Source of the DNA: Pantoea vagans
GTDB lineage: Bacteria > Pseudomonadota > Gammaproteobacteria > Enterobacterales > Enterobacteriaceae
Length of the DNA: 64,000 nt
Assembly (NCBI RefSeq): GCF_004792415.1
Contig: NZ_CP038853.1
Coordinates: forward strand, 3,348,001 to 3,412,000
Direction of reading: 5' to 3'
The notes under the pieces were generated by a model. It did no database searches, was not told where the DNA came from, and saw only the letters and a program-made list of their open reading frames with translations. Shown piece by piece: positions 55,283 through 64,000 of this stretch (positions are counted from its first letter, which is position 1; every line of letters starts with the position of its first letter). A program made the position numbers and the translations under genes.

Positions 55283-56174
55283 CGTCTGTACTCTGGCGGG
55301 GAAAGAGTCCGCTGAAGTCAGCGTGACAGAGACGCTGCACCGCCGGATGCTGAATCATCCGCTCGGCGAAGAGTATGTGATATTCCTCTGACACCGCATC
55401 GAGCCGGCCAACTTCATAACTCCCCTCCAGCTGATCCCTGTCCAGCGCTGCTGCTACAAAAATCGCATTCTGCCGCGCACCAAACGCCTTCATCAGTGCC
55501 GCATCATCAAACTCACCGAGAATCTCCACCTGCAGCCCCTGGGTCGTAATCCAGTTGAGGATTTTGCGCCCCAGCATCGAGCGGCGACCCGGAATCAGCA
55601 GGGGATGCGTCTCAAGGCAGGCCGGAAAAGAGAGATCGGTGATCGGCTGCGCGGACCAGAAGCTGATCGGGCACTCCCCCAGCTTCACCGAAAACAGCCC
55701 TTCCTGCTGGGTTGGATCGATGGAGCAGTCAGAGATAATCATATCCAGCTTATGCTGACTGAGCTGCTCCAGCAGCATTTCGTGAGTCGACTCAAAGCAA
55801 CGCAGGTGAATCTTCTCCTCTGCCACCACCGCGGTCTCCAGCACCTTACTGACCAGTTGTTTAGAGAGCGCATCTGCCACGCCAACATCCAGCAGCAGAT
55901 GGGACTCTTTGCGGTAGTTAACGATATCCAGCATCTCCTGACCCAGCATAAACATGCGATCAGCGTAGCGGAACACCAGTTGCCCCAGTTCTGTCGGCAC
56001 CAGCCCCCTCCCCTGACGCCGGAACAGCTTGCCCTGCAGGCGTTCTTCAAGCGCCTTAATCTGCCCGGTAATGGTCTGTGGCGTCAGCGAGAGGGCCTCT
56101 GCAGCACCCGCAATCGACCCCGCACGGCAGGCGTGCCAGAAGTAGTAGAGGTGATTGTAATTAATGTGCGCCAC
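55266..56174 (-). CDS. nhaR: LysR-type activator NhaR
   Basis: NhaR is a Na+-responsive LysR-family activator of nhaA and, in E. coli, also of pgaABCD and osmC. The start is GTG, eight bases after the nhaA stop, with AGGG upstream. The 302 residues compare with 301 in E. coli. The N-terminal helix-turn-helix ([20 protein letters not shown], about residues 19-38) and the effector domain ([20 protein letters not shown]) are clearly recognisable. It is co-transcribed with nhaA. The last codons run into the rpsT terminator. Confidence 0.97.
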   Translation of the reverse strand: MAHINYNHLYYFWHACRAGSIAGAAEALSLTPQTITGQIKALEERLQGKLFRRQGRGLVPTELGQLVFRYADRMFMLGQEMLDIVNYRKESHLLLDVGVADALSKQLVSKVLETAVVAEEKIHLRCFESTHEMLLEQLSQHKLDMIISDCSIDPTQQEGLFSVKLGECPISFWSAQPITDLSFPACLETHPLLIPGRRSMLGRKILNWITTQGLQVEILGEFDDAALMKAFGARQNAIFVAAALDRDQLEGSYEVGRLDAVSEEYHILFAERMIQHPAVQRLCHADFSGLFPRQSTDEKKPA

Positions 56175-56182
56175 AGGATGCC

Positions 56183-57355
56183 CTACGCCGCACGCTGCTT
56201 CAGACGCCAGCCAAGGATCACATAGCCCAGCACCGCCGACAGAATCGAGCCTGACAGAATCCCCAGCTTCGCCAGCGTCATCAGTTCAGCACTGATGTCG
56301 CCATAGGCCAGCGAGGCGATAAATATCGACATGGTGAAACCAATACCGCACAGCACCCCTACCGCCGCAATATCTTTAATGTGCGTATTTTCCGGCAGCC
56401 TGGCTATGCCGGTTTTGTCTGCCAGCCAGCAGAACAGCGTAATGCCCAGAGGCTTGCCAATCAGCAGCCCGGCCATGATGCCCAGCGGCAGCAGCGAGAA
56501 GAGGCTGCCGAACGAAACGCCCGTCAGTGACACACCCGCATTGGCAAAGGCAAACAGTGGCAGGATCACCCAGCGCACCCAGGGATGCAGCGCATGCTCA
56601 AGATGAATCGCCGGAGAGTGGCCCTCTTTCTTCGCCAGCGGGATCAGGAAGCCGACCACGACGCCAGCCAGCGTCGCATGGACACCCGACTTCAGTACCG
56701 CCACCCACAGCACCAGCCCCACCAGCAGATAGAGACCGGTATTGCGCACGTTAAGCAGGTTCATCAGCGCCAGCACGGCAATGGCAGCGGCGGCAACGCC
56801 CAGCGAGGCCATCGAAAGGTGATGCGTGTAGAACAGCGCGATAATGATGATAGCCCCGAGATCGTCGATAATCGCCAGCGCCATCAGGAAGATTTTCAGA
56901 GCAGGCGGCACGCGGCTTCCCAGCAGTGCCAGGATGCCCAGCGCAAAGGCAATATCGGTGGCGGTCGGGATCGCCCAGCCGCTTCGGGTGGCGGCATCGG
57001 CACCGTTAAACAGCAGAAAAATGATCGCCGGGGCGATCATGCCACCCAGCGCCGCAATCAGCGGGAACAGCGCCTGTTCACGTTTAGCCAGCGCACCCAT
57101 CACCAGTTCGCGTTTGACCTCCAGTCCCACCATCAGGAAAAACAGCGCCATCAGCGCATCGTTAATCCACAGCAGCAGGTCTTTGCTGATATCAAGCGCG
57201 CCAAAGCGAAACTCCACCGGAATCGCCAGCAGATCGCGATATCCCTGTTGCGTGGCGTCGTTGTTGGCCAGCAGCATCGCCAGTGCGGCAGCGATAATCA
57301 GCACCACACCGCCGGTGGCATCGCTTTCAAGGAGTTTTTTTAGTCTGATATTCAC
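56183..57355 (-). CDS. nhaA: Na+/H+ antiporter NhaA
   Basis: NhaA exchanges two H+ for one Na+ across the inner membrane, protecting against salt and alkaline pH. I chose the GTG at 57355 ([16 protein letters not shown]), eight bases after AAGGA, giving 390 residues (388 in E. coli); an in-frame TTG nine codons upstream has no ribosome site. Twelve transmembrane segments are expected. The transport aspartates lie in [12 protein letters not shown] (D163/D164 equivalents), and D133 in [16 protein letters not shown]. It forms an operon with nhaR. Confidence 0.97.
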   Translation of the reverse strand: MNIRLKKLLESDATGGVVLIIAAALAMLLANNDATQQGYRDLLAIPVEFRFGALDISKDLLLWINDALMALFFLMVGLEVKRELVMGALAKREQALFPLIAALGGMIAPAIIFLLFNGADAATRSGWAIPTATDIAFALGILALLGSRVPPALKIFLMALAIIDDLGAIIIIALFYTHHLSMASLGVAAAAIAVLALMNLLNVRNTGLYLLVGLVLWVAVLKSGVHATLAGVVVGFLIPLAKKEGHSPAIHLEHALHPWVRWVILPLFAFANAGVSLTGVSFGSLFSLLPLGIMAGLLIGKPLGITLFCWLADKTGIARLPENTHIKDIAAVGVLCGIGFTMSIFIASLAYGDISAELMTLAKLGILSGSILSAVLGYVILGWRLKQRAA

Positions 57356-57475
57356 ACGCGTTGTCCTTAATCCAGAGGTCAATCAAAGGCCCTAAGAATA
57401 GCGGTAACAACAGCTCGAAAAAAACAGTTTATTTGGCGGGAATCATTCGGAAATAGCGAATTGAGAAGTGCAGGC

Positions 57476-57504
57476 AAAAAAAAGCCAGCGGCAGGCGCTG
57501 GCTT
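57476..57504 (-). terminator. dnaKJ operon terminator
   Basis: On the minus strand, AAGCCAGCG and CGCTGGCTT (57496-57504 with 57482-57490) form a perfect 9-bp stem around a 5-nt loop, followed by a run of T. It lies 16 bp after the dnaJ stop. Confidence 0.93.
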
Positions 57505-57519
57505 TTCAGGAGGATGAAC

Positions 57520-58665
57520 TTAACGGGTCAGGTCATCAAAGAATTTTTTCACGCCGTCGAAGAAGCTCTTAGAGCGTGGGCTGTTATGCTCACCGCTAGG
57601 GCCGCCAAAACTCTCTTCCAGTTCACGCAACAGTGCTTTCTGTTTCTCATTCAGGCTGACCGGTGTTTCCACCACGACACGGCATAACAGGTCGCCGACT
57701 GCGCCGCCACGGACAGATTTGACGCCACGTCCACGCATGCGGAACAGCTTGCCGGTCTGGGTTTCTGACGGCACTTTCAGCTTCACGCGACCATCCAGTG
57801 TCGGCACTTCAATCTCGCCGCCCAGCGCTGCCATCGCAAAGTTGATTGGCACTTCGCAGTAGAGATTGTTCTCTTCACGCTCGAAGATCGGGTGTTTCTT
57901 CACCGATACCTGAACGTAAAGATCGCCGGCTGGTGCGCCCTGCTCACCTGCTTCACCTTCACCACTCAGACGAATACGATCGCCAGTGTCCACTCCTGCC
58001 GGGATTTTCACTGACAGCGTTTTCGACTTCTCGACGCGGCCGTGACCATGACAGGCGTTGCACGGGTCTTTAATCACCGAGCCGCGACCATGACAGGTCG
58101 GACAGGCCTGCTGAACGGTGAAGAAGCCCTGGCGCATCTGCACCTGGCCTGCACCGTGACAGGTTGAACAGGTTTGTGGCTGCGTTCCCGCTTTCGCGCC
58201 GCTGCCGTGGCAGACATCACACTCTTCCAGGGTTGGAATGCGGATCTCTTTGGTCACGCCGCGTACCGCTTCTTCCAGCGACAGCTCCATGTTGTAGCGT
58301 AAATCGGCGCCACGGGAGGCGCGCTGACGGCGTCCACCACCAAAGATGTCACCGAATACGTCGCCAAAGATATCGCTGAAGTCAGCACCGCCGCCACCAA
58401 AGCCGCCGCCGCCGAATCCACCGCCACCCATGCCGCCCTGTTCAAAGGCTGCATGACCATACTGATCGTAGGCCGCACGCTTCTGCGCATCGGTCAGGAT
58501 TTCGTAGGCTTCCTTGACCTCTTTGAATTTAGCTTCGGCTTCTTTGTCACCGGGATTGCGGTCCGGGTGGAATTTCATTGCCAGGCGTTTGTAAGCCTTT
58601 TTGATTTCACGCTCGTCCGCGGATTTGGCGACGCCTAAAATCTCGTAGTAATCACTCTTCGCCAT
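57520..58665 (-). CDS. dnaJ: Co-chaperone DnaJ (Hsp40)
   Basis: DnaJ delivers unfolded clients to DnaK and stimulates its ATPase. The 381 residues (376 in E. coli) have the J domain at residues 5-70 with HPD in [11 protein letters not shown] glycine/phenylalanine-rich linker follows (about 76-110). Four zinc repeats come next: [24 protein letters not shown] and CNACHGHG (about 148-210). The C-terminal substrate-binding domains complete the protein. It lies 104 bp downstream of dnaK in the same operon. Confidence 0.98.
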   Translation of the reverse strand: MAKSDYYEILGVAKSADEREIKKAYKRLAMKFHPDRNPGDKEAEAKFKEVKEAYEILTDAQKRAAYDQYGHAAFEQGGMGGGGFGGGGFGGGGADFSDIFGDVFGDIFGGGRRQRASRGADLRYNMELSLEEAVRGVTKEIRIPTLEECDVCHGSGAKAGTQPQTCSTCHGAGQVQMRQGFFTVQQACPTCHGRGSVIKDPCNACHGHGRVEKSKTLSVKIPAGVDTGDRIRLSGEGEAGEQGAPAGDLYVQVSVKKHPIFEREENNLYCEVPINFAMAALGGEIEVPTLDGRVKLKVPSETQTGKLFRMRGRGVKSVRGGAVGDLLCRVVVETPVSLNEKQKALLRELEESFGGPSGEHNSPRSKSFFDGVKKFFDDLTR

Positions 58666-58689
58666 GTTTTTTTAGCCCTTAACATGATC

Positions 58690-58722
58690 GCACGGGCGTG
58701 GAGAGATCTCCTACGCCCGTGC
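58690..58722 (-). promoter_or_regulatory. Long hairpin in the dnaK-dnaJ intergenic region
   Basis: A 33-bp near-perfect palindrome pairs GCACGGGCGT with ACGCCCGTGC around GGAGATCTCTCC-like centre bases. It lies between the dnaK stop and the dnaJ start and has no T-tract. It could act as an RNA-stability or partial-attenuation element that lowers DnaJ relative to DnaK. Confidence 0.6.
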
Positions 58723-58769
58723 TGGTTTCAACGGCTGTCAGGCCAACCGTCGCGCCCGGTCAGGGGCAA

Positions 58770-60680
58770 TTATTTCTTGTTGTCTTTCACTTCTTCGAAT
58801 TCAGCATCGACAACGTCGTCATCTTTCTTCGCTGACGCGTCACCGGCATCCGCTGCACCCGCCTGAGACTGCTGTGCTGCTTCCATCAGTTTGCCGGACA
58901 CTTCCATCAGCGCCTGCATTTTGGCGTCGATTTCCGCTTTGTCTTCGCCTTTCAGCGCAGTTTCCAGCGCGGCCAGAGCGGCTTCGATTGGCGCTTTGTC
59001 ATCAGCTGACAGTTTGTCGCCTGCTTCGTCCAGCTGCTTACGCGTGCTGTGGGCAATCTGGTCGCCCTGGTTACGCGTCTGTACCAGCTCTTCGAACTTG
59101 CGGTCAGATTCAGCGTTCGCTTCTGCATCACGCACCATTTTCTGGATCTCTTCATCGCTCAGACCTGAAGAGGCTTTGATGGTGATCTTCTGCTCTTTAC
59201 CGCTGTTCTTGTCTTTCGCCGATACATGCAGGATACCATCCGCATCGATGTCAAAGGTGACTTCGATCTGTGGCATACCGCGTGGCGCGTTCTGGATACC
59301 GTCGAGGTTGAACTGGCCCAGTGACTTGTTGTCATTGGCGCGCTTACGCTCACCCTGCAGCACGTGAATGGTCACGGCTGACTGGTTATCTTCAGCCGTC
59401 GAGAAGACCTGGCTGTGCTTGGTTGGGATGGTGGTGTTCTTGCTGATCAGCGAAGTCATCACGCCACCCATGGTTTCGATACCCAGTGACAGCGGGGTAA
59501 CGTCCAGCAGCAGCACGTCTTTCACGTCGCCACCCAGTACACCACCCTGAACAGCAGCACCAACGGCAACGGCTTCGTCCGGGTTCACGTCTTTACGCGG
59601 CTCTTTACCGAAGAATTCGGTCACTTTCGCCTGAACCAGTGGCATACGGGTCTGACCACCCACCAGGATAACGTCGTTGATGTCTGATACAGACAGGCCC
59701 GCATCCTGCAGCGCAACTTTCAGTGGCGCGATTGAGCGTGCAACCAGATCTTCAACCAGTGACTCCAGTTTAGAGCGGGTCACTTTGATGTTCAGGTGCT
59801 TAGGACCAGTCGCATCTGCCGTGATGTATGGCAGGTTAACGTCAGTCTGCTGTGCAGAAGAAAGTTCGATTTTAGCTTTCTCTGCCGCTTCTTTCAGACG
59901 CTGCATCGCCAGTGGATCGTTGTGCAGATCGATGCCCTGGTCTTTCTTGAATTCAGCAACCAGATAGTTAATCAGGCGGCTGTCGAAGTCTTCACCACCC
60001 AGGTGGGTATCACCGTTGGTTGCCAGAACTTCAAAGGTTTTTTCGCCGTCAACTTCGTCGATCTCGATGATTGAGATATCGAAGGTACCGCCACCCAGGT
60101 CATAAACCGCGATGGTGCGGTTGCCCTGGCCTTTATCCAGACCGTATGCCAGTGCAGCAGCAGTCGGTTCGTTAATGATACGTTTGACTTCCAGACCCGC
60201 GATACGGCCGGCATCTTTGGTCGCCTGACGCTGCGCATCGTTGAAGTAGGCCGGTACGGTAATAACCGCTTCGGTCACTGGCTCACCGAGGTAATCTTCG
60301 GCGGTCTTTTTCATTTTCTTCAGCACTTCAGCAGAGATCTGCGGTGGTGCCATTCTCTGACCTTTCACTTCCAGCCAGGCGTCGCCGTTGTCAGCGCCGG
60401 TGATTTTGTATGGCATGATTTTAATATCACGCTGCACTTCTTCGTCCTGGAAACGACGACCGATCAGACGCTTGATTGCGAACAGGGTATTCTGCGGGTT
60501 GGTCACTGCCTGACGTTTAGCCGGTTGACCAACCAGAATTTCGCCATCCTGTGTATACGCAATAATTGAAGGCGTGGTGCGATCGCCCTCGGCATTTTCC
60601 AGCACGCGTGCTTTAGTGCCATCCATGATCGCAACACAAGAGTTGGTTGTACCCAGGTCAATACCAATAATCTTACCCAT
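58770..60680 (-). CDS. dnaK: Molecular chaperone DnaK (Hsp70)
   Basis: DnaK is the ATP-dependent Hsp70 chaperone, which also tethers sigma-32 for degradation. The 636 residues (638 in E. coli) start with the phosphate-binding loop [32 protein letters not shown] near 195 and [14 protein letters not shown] near 338 are the other Hsp70 signatures. The linker [15 protein letters not shown] leads to the substrate-binding domain. A low-complexity Ala/Gln tail ends in [12 protein letters not shown]. It is transcribed from sigma-32 promoters just upstream. Confidence 0.98.
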   Translation of the reverse strand: MGKIIGIDLGTTNSCVAIMDGTKARVLENAEGDRTTPSIIAYTQDGEILVGQPAKRQAVTNPQNTLFAIKRLIGRRFQDEEVQRDIKIMPYKITGADNGDAWLEVKGQRMAPPQISAEVLKKMKKTAEDYLGEPVTEAVITVPAYFNDAQRQATKDAGRIAGLEVKRIINEPTAAALAYGLDKGQGNRTIAVYDLGGGTFDISIIEIDEVDGEKTFEVLATNGDTHLGGEDFDSRLINYLVAEFKKDQGIDLHNDPLAMQRLKEAAEKAKIELSSAQQTDVNLPYITADATGPKHLNIKVTRSKLESLVEDLVARSIAPLKVALQDAGLSVSDINDVILVGGQTRMPLVQAKVTEFFGKEPRKDVNPDEAVAVGAAVQGGVLGGDVKDVLLLDVTPLSLGIETMGGVMTSLISKNTTIPTKHSQVFSTAEDNQSAVTIHVLQGERKRANDNKSLGQFNLDGIQNAPRGMPQIEVTFDIDADGILHVSAKDKNSGKEQKITIKASSGLSDEEIQKMVRDAEANAESDRKFEELVQTRNQGDQIAHSTRKQLDEAGDKLSADDKAPIEAALAALETALKGEDKAEIDAKMQALMEVSGKLMEAAQQSQAGAADAGDASAKKDDDVVDAEFEEVKDNKK

Positions 60681-60730
60681 CTAAACATCTCCCACTTAAA
60701 TTCGTTGCCAATTTGGGTTGTGAACCTTTT

Positions 60731-60756
60731 ATGTGGGCGGGTTGTTTGCATTCAAC
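60731..60756 (-). promoter_or_regulatory. Probable second heat-shock promoter of dnaKJ
   Basis: On the minus strand, GTTGAA (60751-60756) is followed after 13 bp by CCCACAT (60731-60737), a partial match to the sigma-32 pattern (CTTGAA, 13-15 bp, CCCCAT). It lies about 50 bp upstream of the dnaK start, where E. coli has its P2. Confidence 0.55.
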
Positions 60757-60804
60757 CTGCCAGCACATGCTTTTTTTCCAACGTTCACAACGCTCGATGA
60801 CAAG

Positions 60805-60835
60805 TAAATGGGGCCGCTTCGATGCGCATCAAGGG
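60805..60835 (-). promoter_or_regulatory. Sigma-32 heat-shock promoter of dnaKJ (P1-like)
   Basis: On the minus strand, CCCTTGAT (60828-60835) and CCCCATTTA (60805-60813) are separated by 14 bp between the CTTGAT and CCCCAT hexamers. This is a near-perfect sigma-32 promoter and closely resembles E. coli dnaK P1. It lies about 125 bp upstream of the dnaK start. Confidence 0.92.
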
Positions 60836-60984
60836 CTAAACCAAAAAAAATTTTTCTACCTCTGGCCCTGCCGGGATCAAAGAACAGGGTTAACCCACTG
60901 AATATGATGCGTCGCCTTGCTCCTTTCTGTGAGCAGGCTGAAGTCCTTTTATTTCATTAACGATCATCTTACTGCCGAGGAACT

Positions 60985-61554
60985 ATGGCAAATTCAACGC
61001 TGGCTAATCCTGCCCCGCTGGGCTTAATGGGATTTGGCATGACAACCATTTTGCTGAACCTGCACAACACGGGTCTGTTTGACATGGACGTGGCAATTTT
61101 AGCGATGGGGATTTTTTATGGCGGGATCGCGCAGGTGCTGGCCGGTCTGCTGGAATTTAAAAAGAACAACACCTTTGGGCTGACCGCCTTTACCTCTTAC
61201 GGCATGTTCTGGTTAAGCTTTGTGGCGATCCTGCTGTTACCGCAGATGGGTCTGGCGAAAGCGCCTGACGAACGCTTCCTGGGGGCGTGGCTGGCACTGT
61301 GGGGCATCTTCACGCTGTTTATGTTTATCGGCACGCTGAAAGGTGCGCGGATGCTGCAGTTTGTCTTTGGCTCGCTCACCCTGCTGTTTCTTCTGCTGGC
61401 CGTAGCTCACCTTCTGCACCAGCCTTCGCTGGTCGTGTCTGCGGGCTGGGTCGGAATCCTCTGCGGTGCCAGCGCCTGCTATCTGGCAATGGGTGAAGTG
61501 CTGAACGAAACCTTTGGCCGCACTCTTCTGCCGATTGGCGCAAAGGTGCTTTAA
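60985..61554 (+). CDS. satP: Acetate/succinate-proton symporter SatP
   Basis: SatP (YaaH) imports acetate and succinate with protons. The 189 residues (188 in E. coli) form six transmembrane segments. The family motif NPAPLGLMGFGMTT lies at residues 8-21, followed by MGIFYGGIAQVLAGLLEFKK. GEVLNETFGRTLLPIG near the C-terminus is also family-typical. GAGGA precedes the ATG. It is divergent from dnaKJ, as in E. coli although there the intervening genes differ. A terminator follows. Confidence 0.97.
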   Translation: MANSTLANPAPLGLMGFGMTTILLNLHNTGLFDMDVAILAMGIFYGGIAQVLAGLLEFKKNNTFGLTAFTSYGMFWLSFVAILLLPQMGLAKAPDERFLGAWLALWGIFTLFMFIGTLKGARMLQFVFGSLTLLFLLLAVAHLLHQPSLVVSAGWVGILCGASACYLAMGEVLNETFGRTLLPIGAKVL

Positions 61555-61576
61555 GCGTGCTTCACACCTGAAAAAG

Positions 61577-61600
61577 ACGCGGAGCCTGGCTCCGCGTTTC
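61577..61600 (+). terminator. satP terminator
   Basis: ACGCGGAGC (61577-61585) and GCTCCGCGT (61589-61597) form a perfect 9-bp stem with a 3-nt loop. The following T run is short (TTTC). It lies between satP and the convergent transporter gene and may serve both. Confidence 0.75.
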
Positions 61601-61604
61601 CCTG

Positions 61605-62912
61605 TTACAACGTCTTAATGCCCTGCTGCAGCTCCGGCTCATGGCTGACATCACGCCGCAGCCAGATACCGGTCAGCAATCCCACCAGCGCCAGCGCTAT
61701 CACATACCAGCACGGCCCCATCACGGAGACGTTCATCAGCAGCGACACAAAGATCGGGGTCAGCCCGCCAAAGATGGCATAGGAAAGGTTGTAGGAAAAC
61801 GAGAGGCCGGTAAAACGCACCTCTGCCGGAAAGGCGCGCACCATCACAAAGGGCACGACGCCGACAATACCGACGCTCAGGCCCGCCACGCCATAGAGCA
61901 GAAAGAGTTGCTGCGGATAGAGAGCAGTCAGGTGATAGAACTGCCAGCTACAGAGTGCCAGCAGCAGGCTGCCGACACATAACGTACGACTGGCACCAAA
62001 ACGATCGACAGCGAGTCCGGCAACAATGCAGCCAATGCAGAGCATCACGGTGGCGATGCTGTTGGCCTGCAGGGTCAGCGCGGGCGCGATGCCCAGTTGC
62101 TTCTGCAGCCAGACCGGCGACATCAGGATCACGACCACAATGCAGGCGGAGAGCAGCCAGGTCAGCAGCATGGAGATGACAATCGACTTTTTATGCTCCG
62201 CCAGCACAGTCTTCAGCGGCAGCGTTTCAGCCAGCGCTTTACGCTGCTGCATCTCAACAAAGACCGGCGTCTCATGCAGCCAGCGCCGCAGGTACATGGC
62301 GATCAGACCAAATACGCCACCGAGGAAGAACGGAATACGCCAGCCGCCGTCATGAATCGCCTGCTGCGACATCGAGGTATTAATCAGCGTCGCCACCAGC
62401 GAGCCCAGTAAAATGCCGATGGTCAGCCCGGCCGTCAGCGTGCCACAGGCGATGCCGATACGTTTGTAAGGCACGTGCTCAGCGACAAACACCCACGCAC
62501 CTGGCACTTCACCACCAATCGCCGCACCCTGCAACATCCGCATCAACAGCATCAGCAGTGGCGCAGCAATGCCAATCGTCTGCCAGGTGGGTAAAGCGCC
62601 CATCATCAGGGTTGGCAGCGCCATCAGCAGAATACTCAGGCTGAACATCTTTTTGCGTCCGAGCTTATCGCCAAAATGCGCCATCACGATGCCGCCCAGC
62701 GGGCGTGCCAGATAGCCTGCGGCAAAAATGGCAAACGTCTGCAGCTGACGCAGCCATTCCGGGATATCGGAGGGAAAGAAGAGCTCGCCAATCACGGTGG
62801 CGAAGAAGACAAAGATGATGAAGTCGTAAAATTCCAGCGCGCCGCCCAGCGCGGCCAGCGCCAGGGTTTTGTAATCCTTACCGGTCAGACGCTGTGTGTA
62901 AGTCGGATTCAT
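61605..62912 (-). CDS. MFS transporter, metabolite:H+ symporter (MHS)-like
   Basis: A 435-residue major-facilitator transporter with 12 predicted transmembrane segments. The start MNPTYTQRLTGKDYKTLALA at 62912 fits the MHS subfamily. The hallmark ALEFYDFIIFVFFATVIG opens the first helix. GDKLGRKKMF is the loop 2-3 signature, and LLMRMLQGAAIGGEVPGAWV lies in the fourth helix. MHS members carry organic acids or zwitterions (alpha-ketoglutarate, shikimate, proline/betaine); the substrate here cannot be told. E. coli has no such gene between satP and mog. The Shine-Dalgarno sequence is weak (CTGGA). Confidence 0.85.
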   Translation of the reverse strand: MNPTYTQRLTGKDYKTLALAALGGALEFYDFIIFVFFATVIGELFFPSDIPEWLRQLQTFAIFAAGYLARPLGGIVMAHFGDKLGRKKMFSLSILLMALPTLMMGALPTWQTIGIAAPLLMLLMRMLQGAAIGGEVPGAWVFVAEHVPYKRIGIACGTLTAGLTIGILLGSLVATLINTSMSQQAIHDGGWRIPFFLGGVFGLIAMYLRRWLHETPVFVEMQQRKALAETLPLKTVLAEHKKSIVISMLLTWLLSACIVVVILMSPVWLQKQLGIAPALTLQANSIATVMLCIGCIVAGLAVDRFGASRTLCVGSLLLALCSWQFYHLTALYPQQLFLLYGVAGLSVGIVGVVPFVMVRAFPAEVRFTGLSFSYNLSYAIFGGLTPIFVSLLMNVSVMGPCWYVIALALVGLLTGIWLRRDVSHEPELQQGIKTL

Positions 62913-63018
62913 AATAGTCCAGAGGCAAAAGAGACAAGGTTGTAAAGATACCCTTACTATATCGTCAATCTTTTGCCACACCAGCAGGACTATAGCTTAT
63001 GCCTGAAATGCGGAATAT

Positions 63019-63606
63019 TTAGTTATTTATCTCACGGATGGCGCTTTTAGGCCGAAATGCTGCTACCACGTCGGGATGCGTTTCAACGTAAGGTCCTTCC
63101 AGCAGCTGTAAACAATAAGGTACAGAAGCAAAGATACCGTGAACCTTTACCTTGCCCTGCTCATCCTTCAGCCCTTCCAGCGTCTCTTTGATCGACTTCG
63201 GCTGACCCGGCAGATTGAGAATTAGCGACTGTTTGCGGATTACCCCAACCTGACGCGACAGAATCGCGGTCGGCACGAACTGCAGGCTGATCTGACGCAT
63301 CTGCTCACCAAAGCCGGGCATTTCCCGATCGGCCACGGCCAGGGTGGCATCGGGCGTGACATCGCGTCGGGCCGGACCGGTGCCGCCGGTGGTTAACACC
63401 AGATGGCAAAAGCGTTCATCGACCAGCTCGCAAATGGCGTGCTCAATCATCGGCTGCTCGTCGGGCACCAGCCGGGACTCAATCTCAAACGGGCTGCTGA
63501 TTGCGCTGCCAAGCCAGCTCTCCAGCGCGGGGATCCCCTGATCCTGATAGATGCCGTTCGCGGCGCGATCGGAGACCGAGATCAGGCCAATGCGTAATGT
63601 ATTCAT
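63019..63606 (-). CDS. mog: Molybdopterin adenylyltransferase Mog
   Basis: Mog adenylylates molybdopterin before molybdate insertion by MoeA, giving molybdenum cofactor. The 195 residues equal the E. coli length. The family signature LVLTTGGTGPARRDVTPDAT lies near residues 70-89, and LNLPGQPKSIKETLEGL near 150. It is downstream of talB in the same direction, as in E. coli, but the talB terminator lies between them, so mog may depend on read-through or its own promoter. Confidence 0.97.
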   Translation of the reverse strand: MNTLRIGLISVSDRAANGIYQDQGIPALESWLGSAISSPFEIESRLVPDEQPMIEHAICELVDERFCHLVLTTGGTGPARRDVTPDATLAVADREMPGFGEQMRQISLQFVPTAILSRQVGVIRKQSLILNLPGQPKSIKETLEGLKDEQGKVKVHGIFASVPYCLQLLEGPYVETHPDVVAAFRPKSAIREINN

Positions 63607-63691
63607 GATGAGCTTCGCTGTGATTTACCGCGGTGCGGTGGAGTAAAAGGGGAATAGCAGAAAGGATAATATAAAGTGAAAGGGTCGGAAA

Positions 63692-63723
63692 AGAGAAAAC
63701 CGTGGCAGCCTGCGCCGCCACGG
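63692..63723 (-). terminator. talB terminator
   Basis: On the minus strand, CCGTGGC and GCCACGG (63717-63723 with 63700-63706) form a perfect 7-bp stem around a 10-nt loop, followed by TTTTCTCTTTTCC. It lies just after the talB stop. Confidence 0.88.
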
Positions 63724-63731
63724 TCAGCAGA

Positions 63732-64000
63732 TTACAGCAGTTCTGCCAGCATCTTCTCAAGTTTGCCCTGATCAACGGCAAAGTTGCGGATACCTTCTGC
63801 CAGCTTAGCCACCGCCATTGGATCCTGGTTGTGCTGCCACAGGAACTCAGACTCGGTCATGCGGGCCGGACGCGCTTTCACTTCGCCGCTGTAGCTCAGT
63901 TTACGCTCCAGGGTCCCTTCGCTCTCTGCCAGCTCTTTCAGCAGCGCAGGCGAAATGGTCAGTCGGTCACAGCCAGCCAGCTCAATGATTTCGCCGACGT
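63732..64000 (-). CDS. talB: Transaldolase TalB (5' part beyond window edge)
   Basis: Transaldolase transfers a dihydroxyacetone unit between sugar phosphates in the pentose phosphate pathway. Only the C-terminal 89 residues are present. They read [20 protein letters not shown] at the edge and [20 protein letters not shown] further in, ending LEKMLAELL. This is nearly identical to the end of the 317-residue E. coli TalB. The neighbour mog supports TalB rather than TalA. Confidence 0.95.
   Translation of the reverse strand, partial: VGEIIELAGCDRLTISPALLKELAESEGTLERKLSYSGEVKARPARMTESEFLWQHNQDPMAVAKLAEGIRNFAVDQGKLEKMLAELL

Overview
This window is a compact, conserved stretch of an enterobacterial chromosome. 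Almost every gene has a clear Escherichia coli K-12 counterpart in the 0-2 minute region, running in the opposite direction: talB lies at the right edge and mraY at the left. Protein divergence, the lack of several E. coli loci, and a dispersed palindromic intergenic repeat point to Erwiniaceae, most likely Pantoea or a close relative. That assignment is inference from recalled protein sequences, not from a search.

Layout. Positions 1-7360: the division and cell-wall (dcw) cluster on the minus strand (mraZ, rsmH, ftsL, ftsI, murE, murF, partial mraY), with its promoter and MraZ operator repeats. Positions 7700-11190: cra and ilvIH. Positions 11850-16770: the leuLABCD operon with leader peptide and attenuator, followed by copy 1 of the repeat. 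Positions 17040-20140: the sugar-phosphate stress module setA / sgrS / sgrR. Positions 20170-23580: the TPP riboswitch and thiBPQ. Then yabI, polB, rapA, repeat copy 2, rluA and djlA. Positions 31950-38770: lptD-surA-pdxA-rsmA-apaG-apaH, which combines outer-membrane biogenesis, vitamin B6, rRNA methylation and Ap4A hydrolysis.

Positions 38800-42820 are the most accessory part: a Tat-exported PhoX-family phosphatase with a PHO box, folA, repeat copy 3 and a general porin. Positions 43070-47530: carAB with ARG boxes. Then dapB, and the ispH-fkpB-lspA-ileS-ribF operon divergent from rpsT. Positions 55260-60840: nhaAR and dnaKJ with sigma-32 promoters. The right edge holds satP, an MHS-type transporter, mog and partial talB.

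Compared with E. coli as I recall it, leuO, araC-araBAD, kefFC, the cai/fix genes and rihC are absent from their usual places. phoX, the porin gene and the MHS transporter are extra.

I found no CRISPR array, prophage, insertion sequence, tRNA or rRNA gene, and no clearly unprecedented multi-gene system. The most novel-looking structure is the three-copy intergenic repeat. It is a long imperfect palindrome lying downstream of stop codons. One copy is flanked by a 21-bp duplicated terminator hairpin, and another carries a string of four extra hairpins in its loop.
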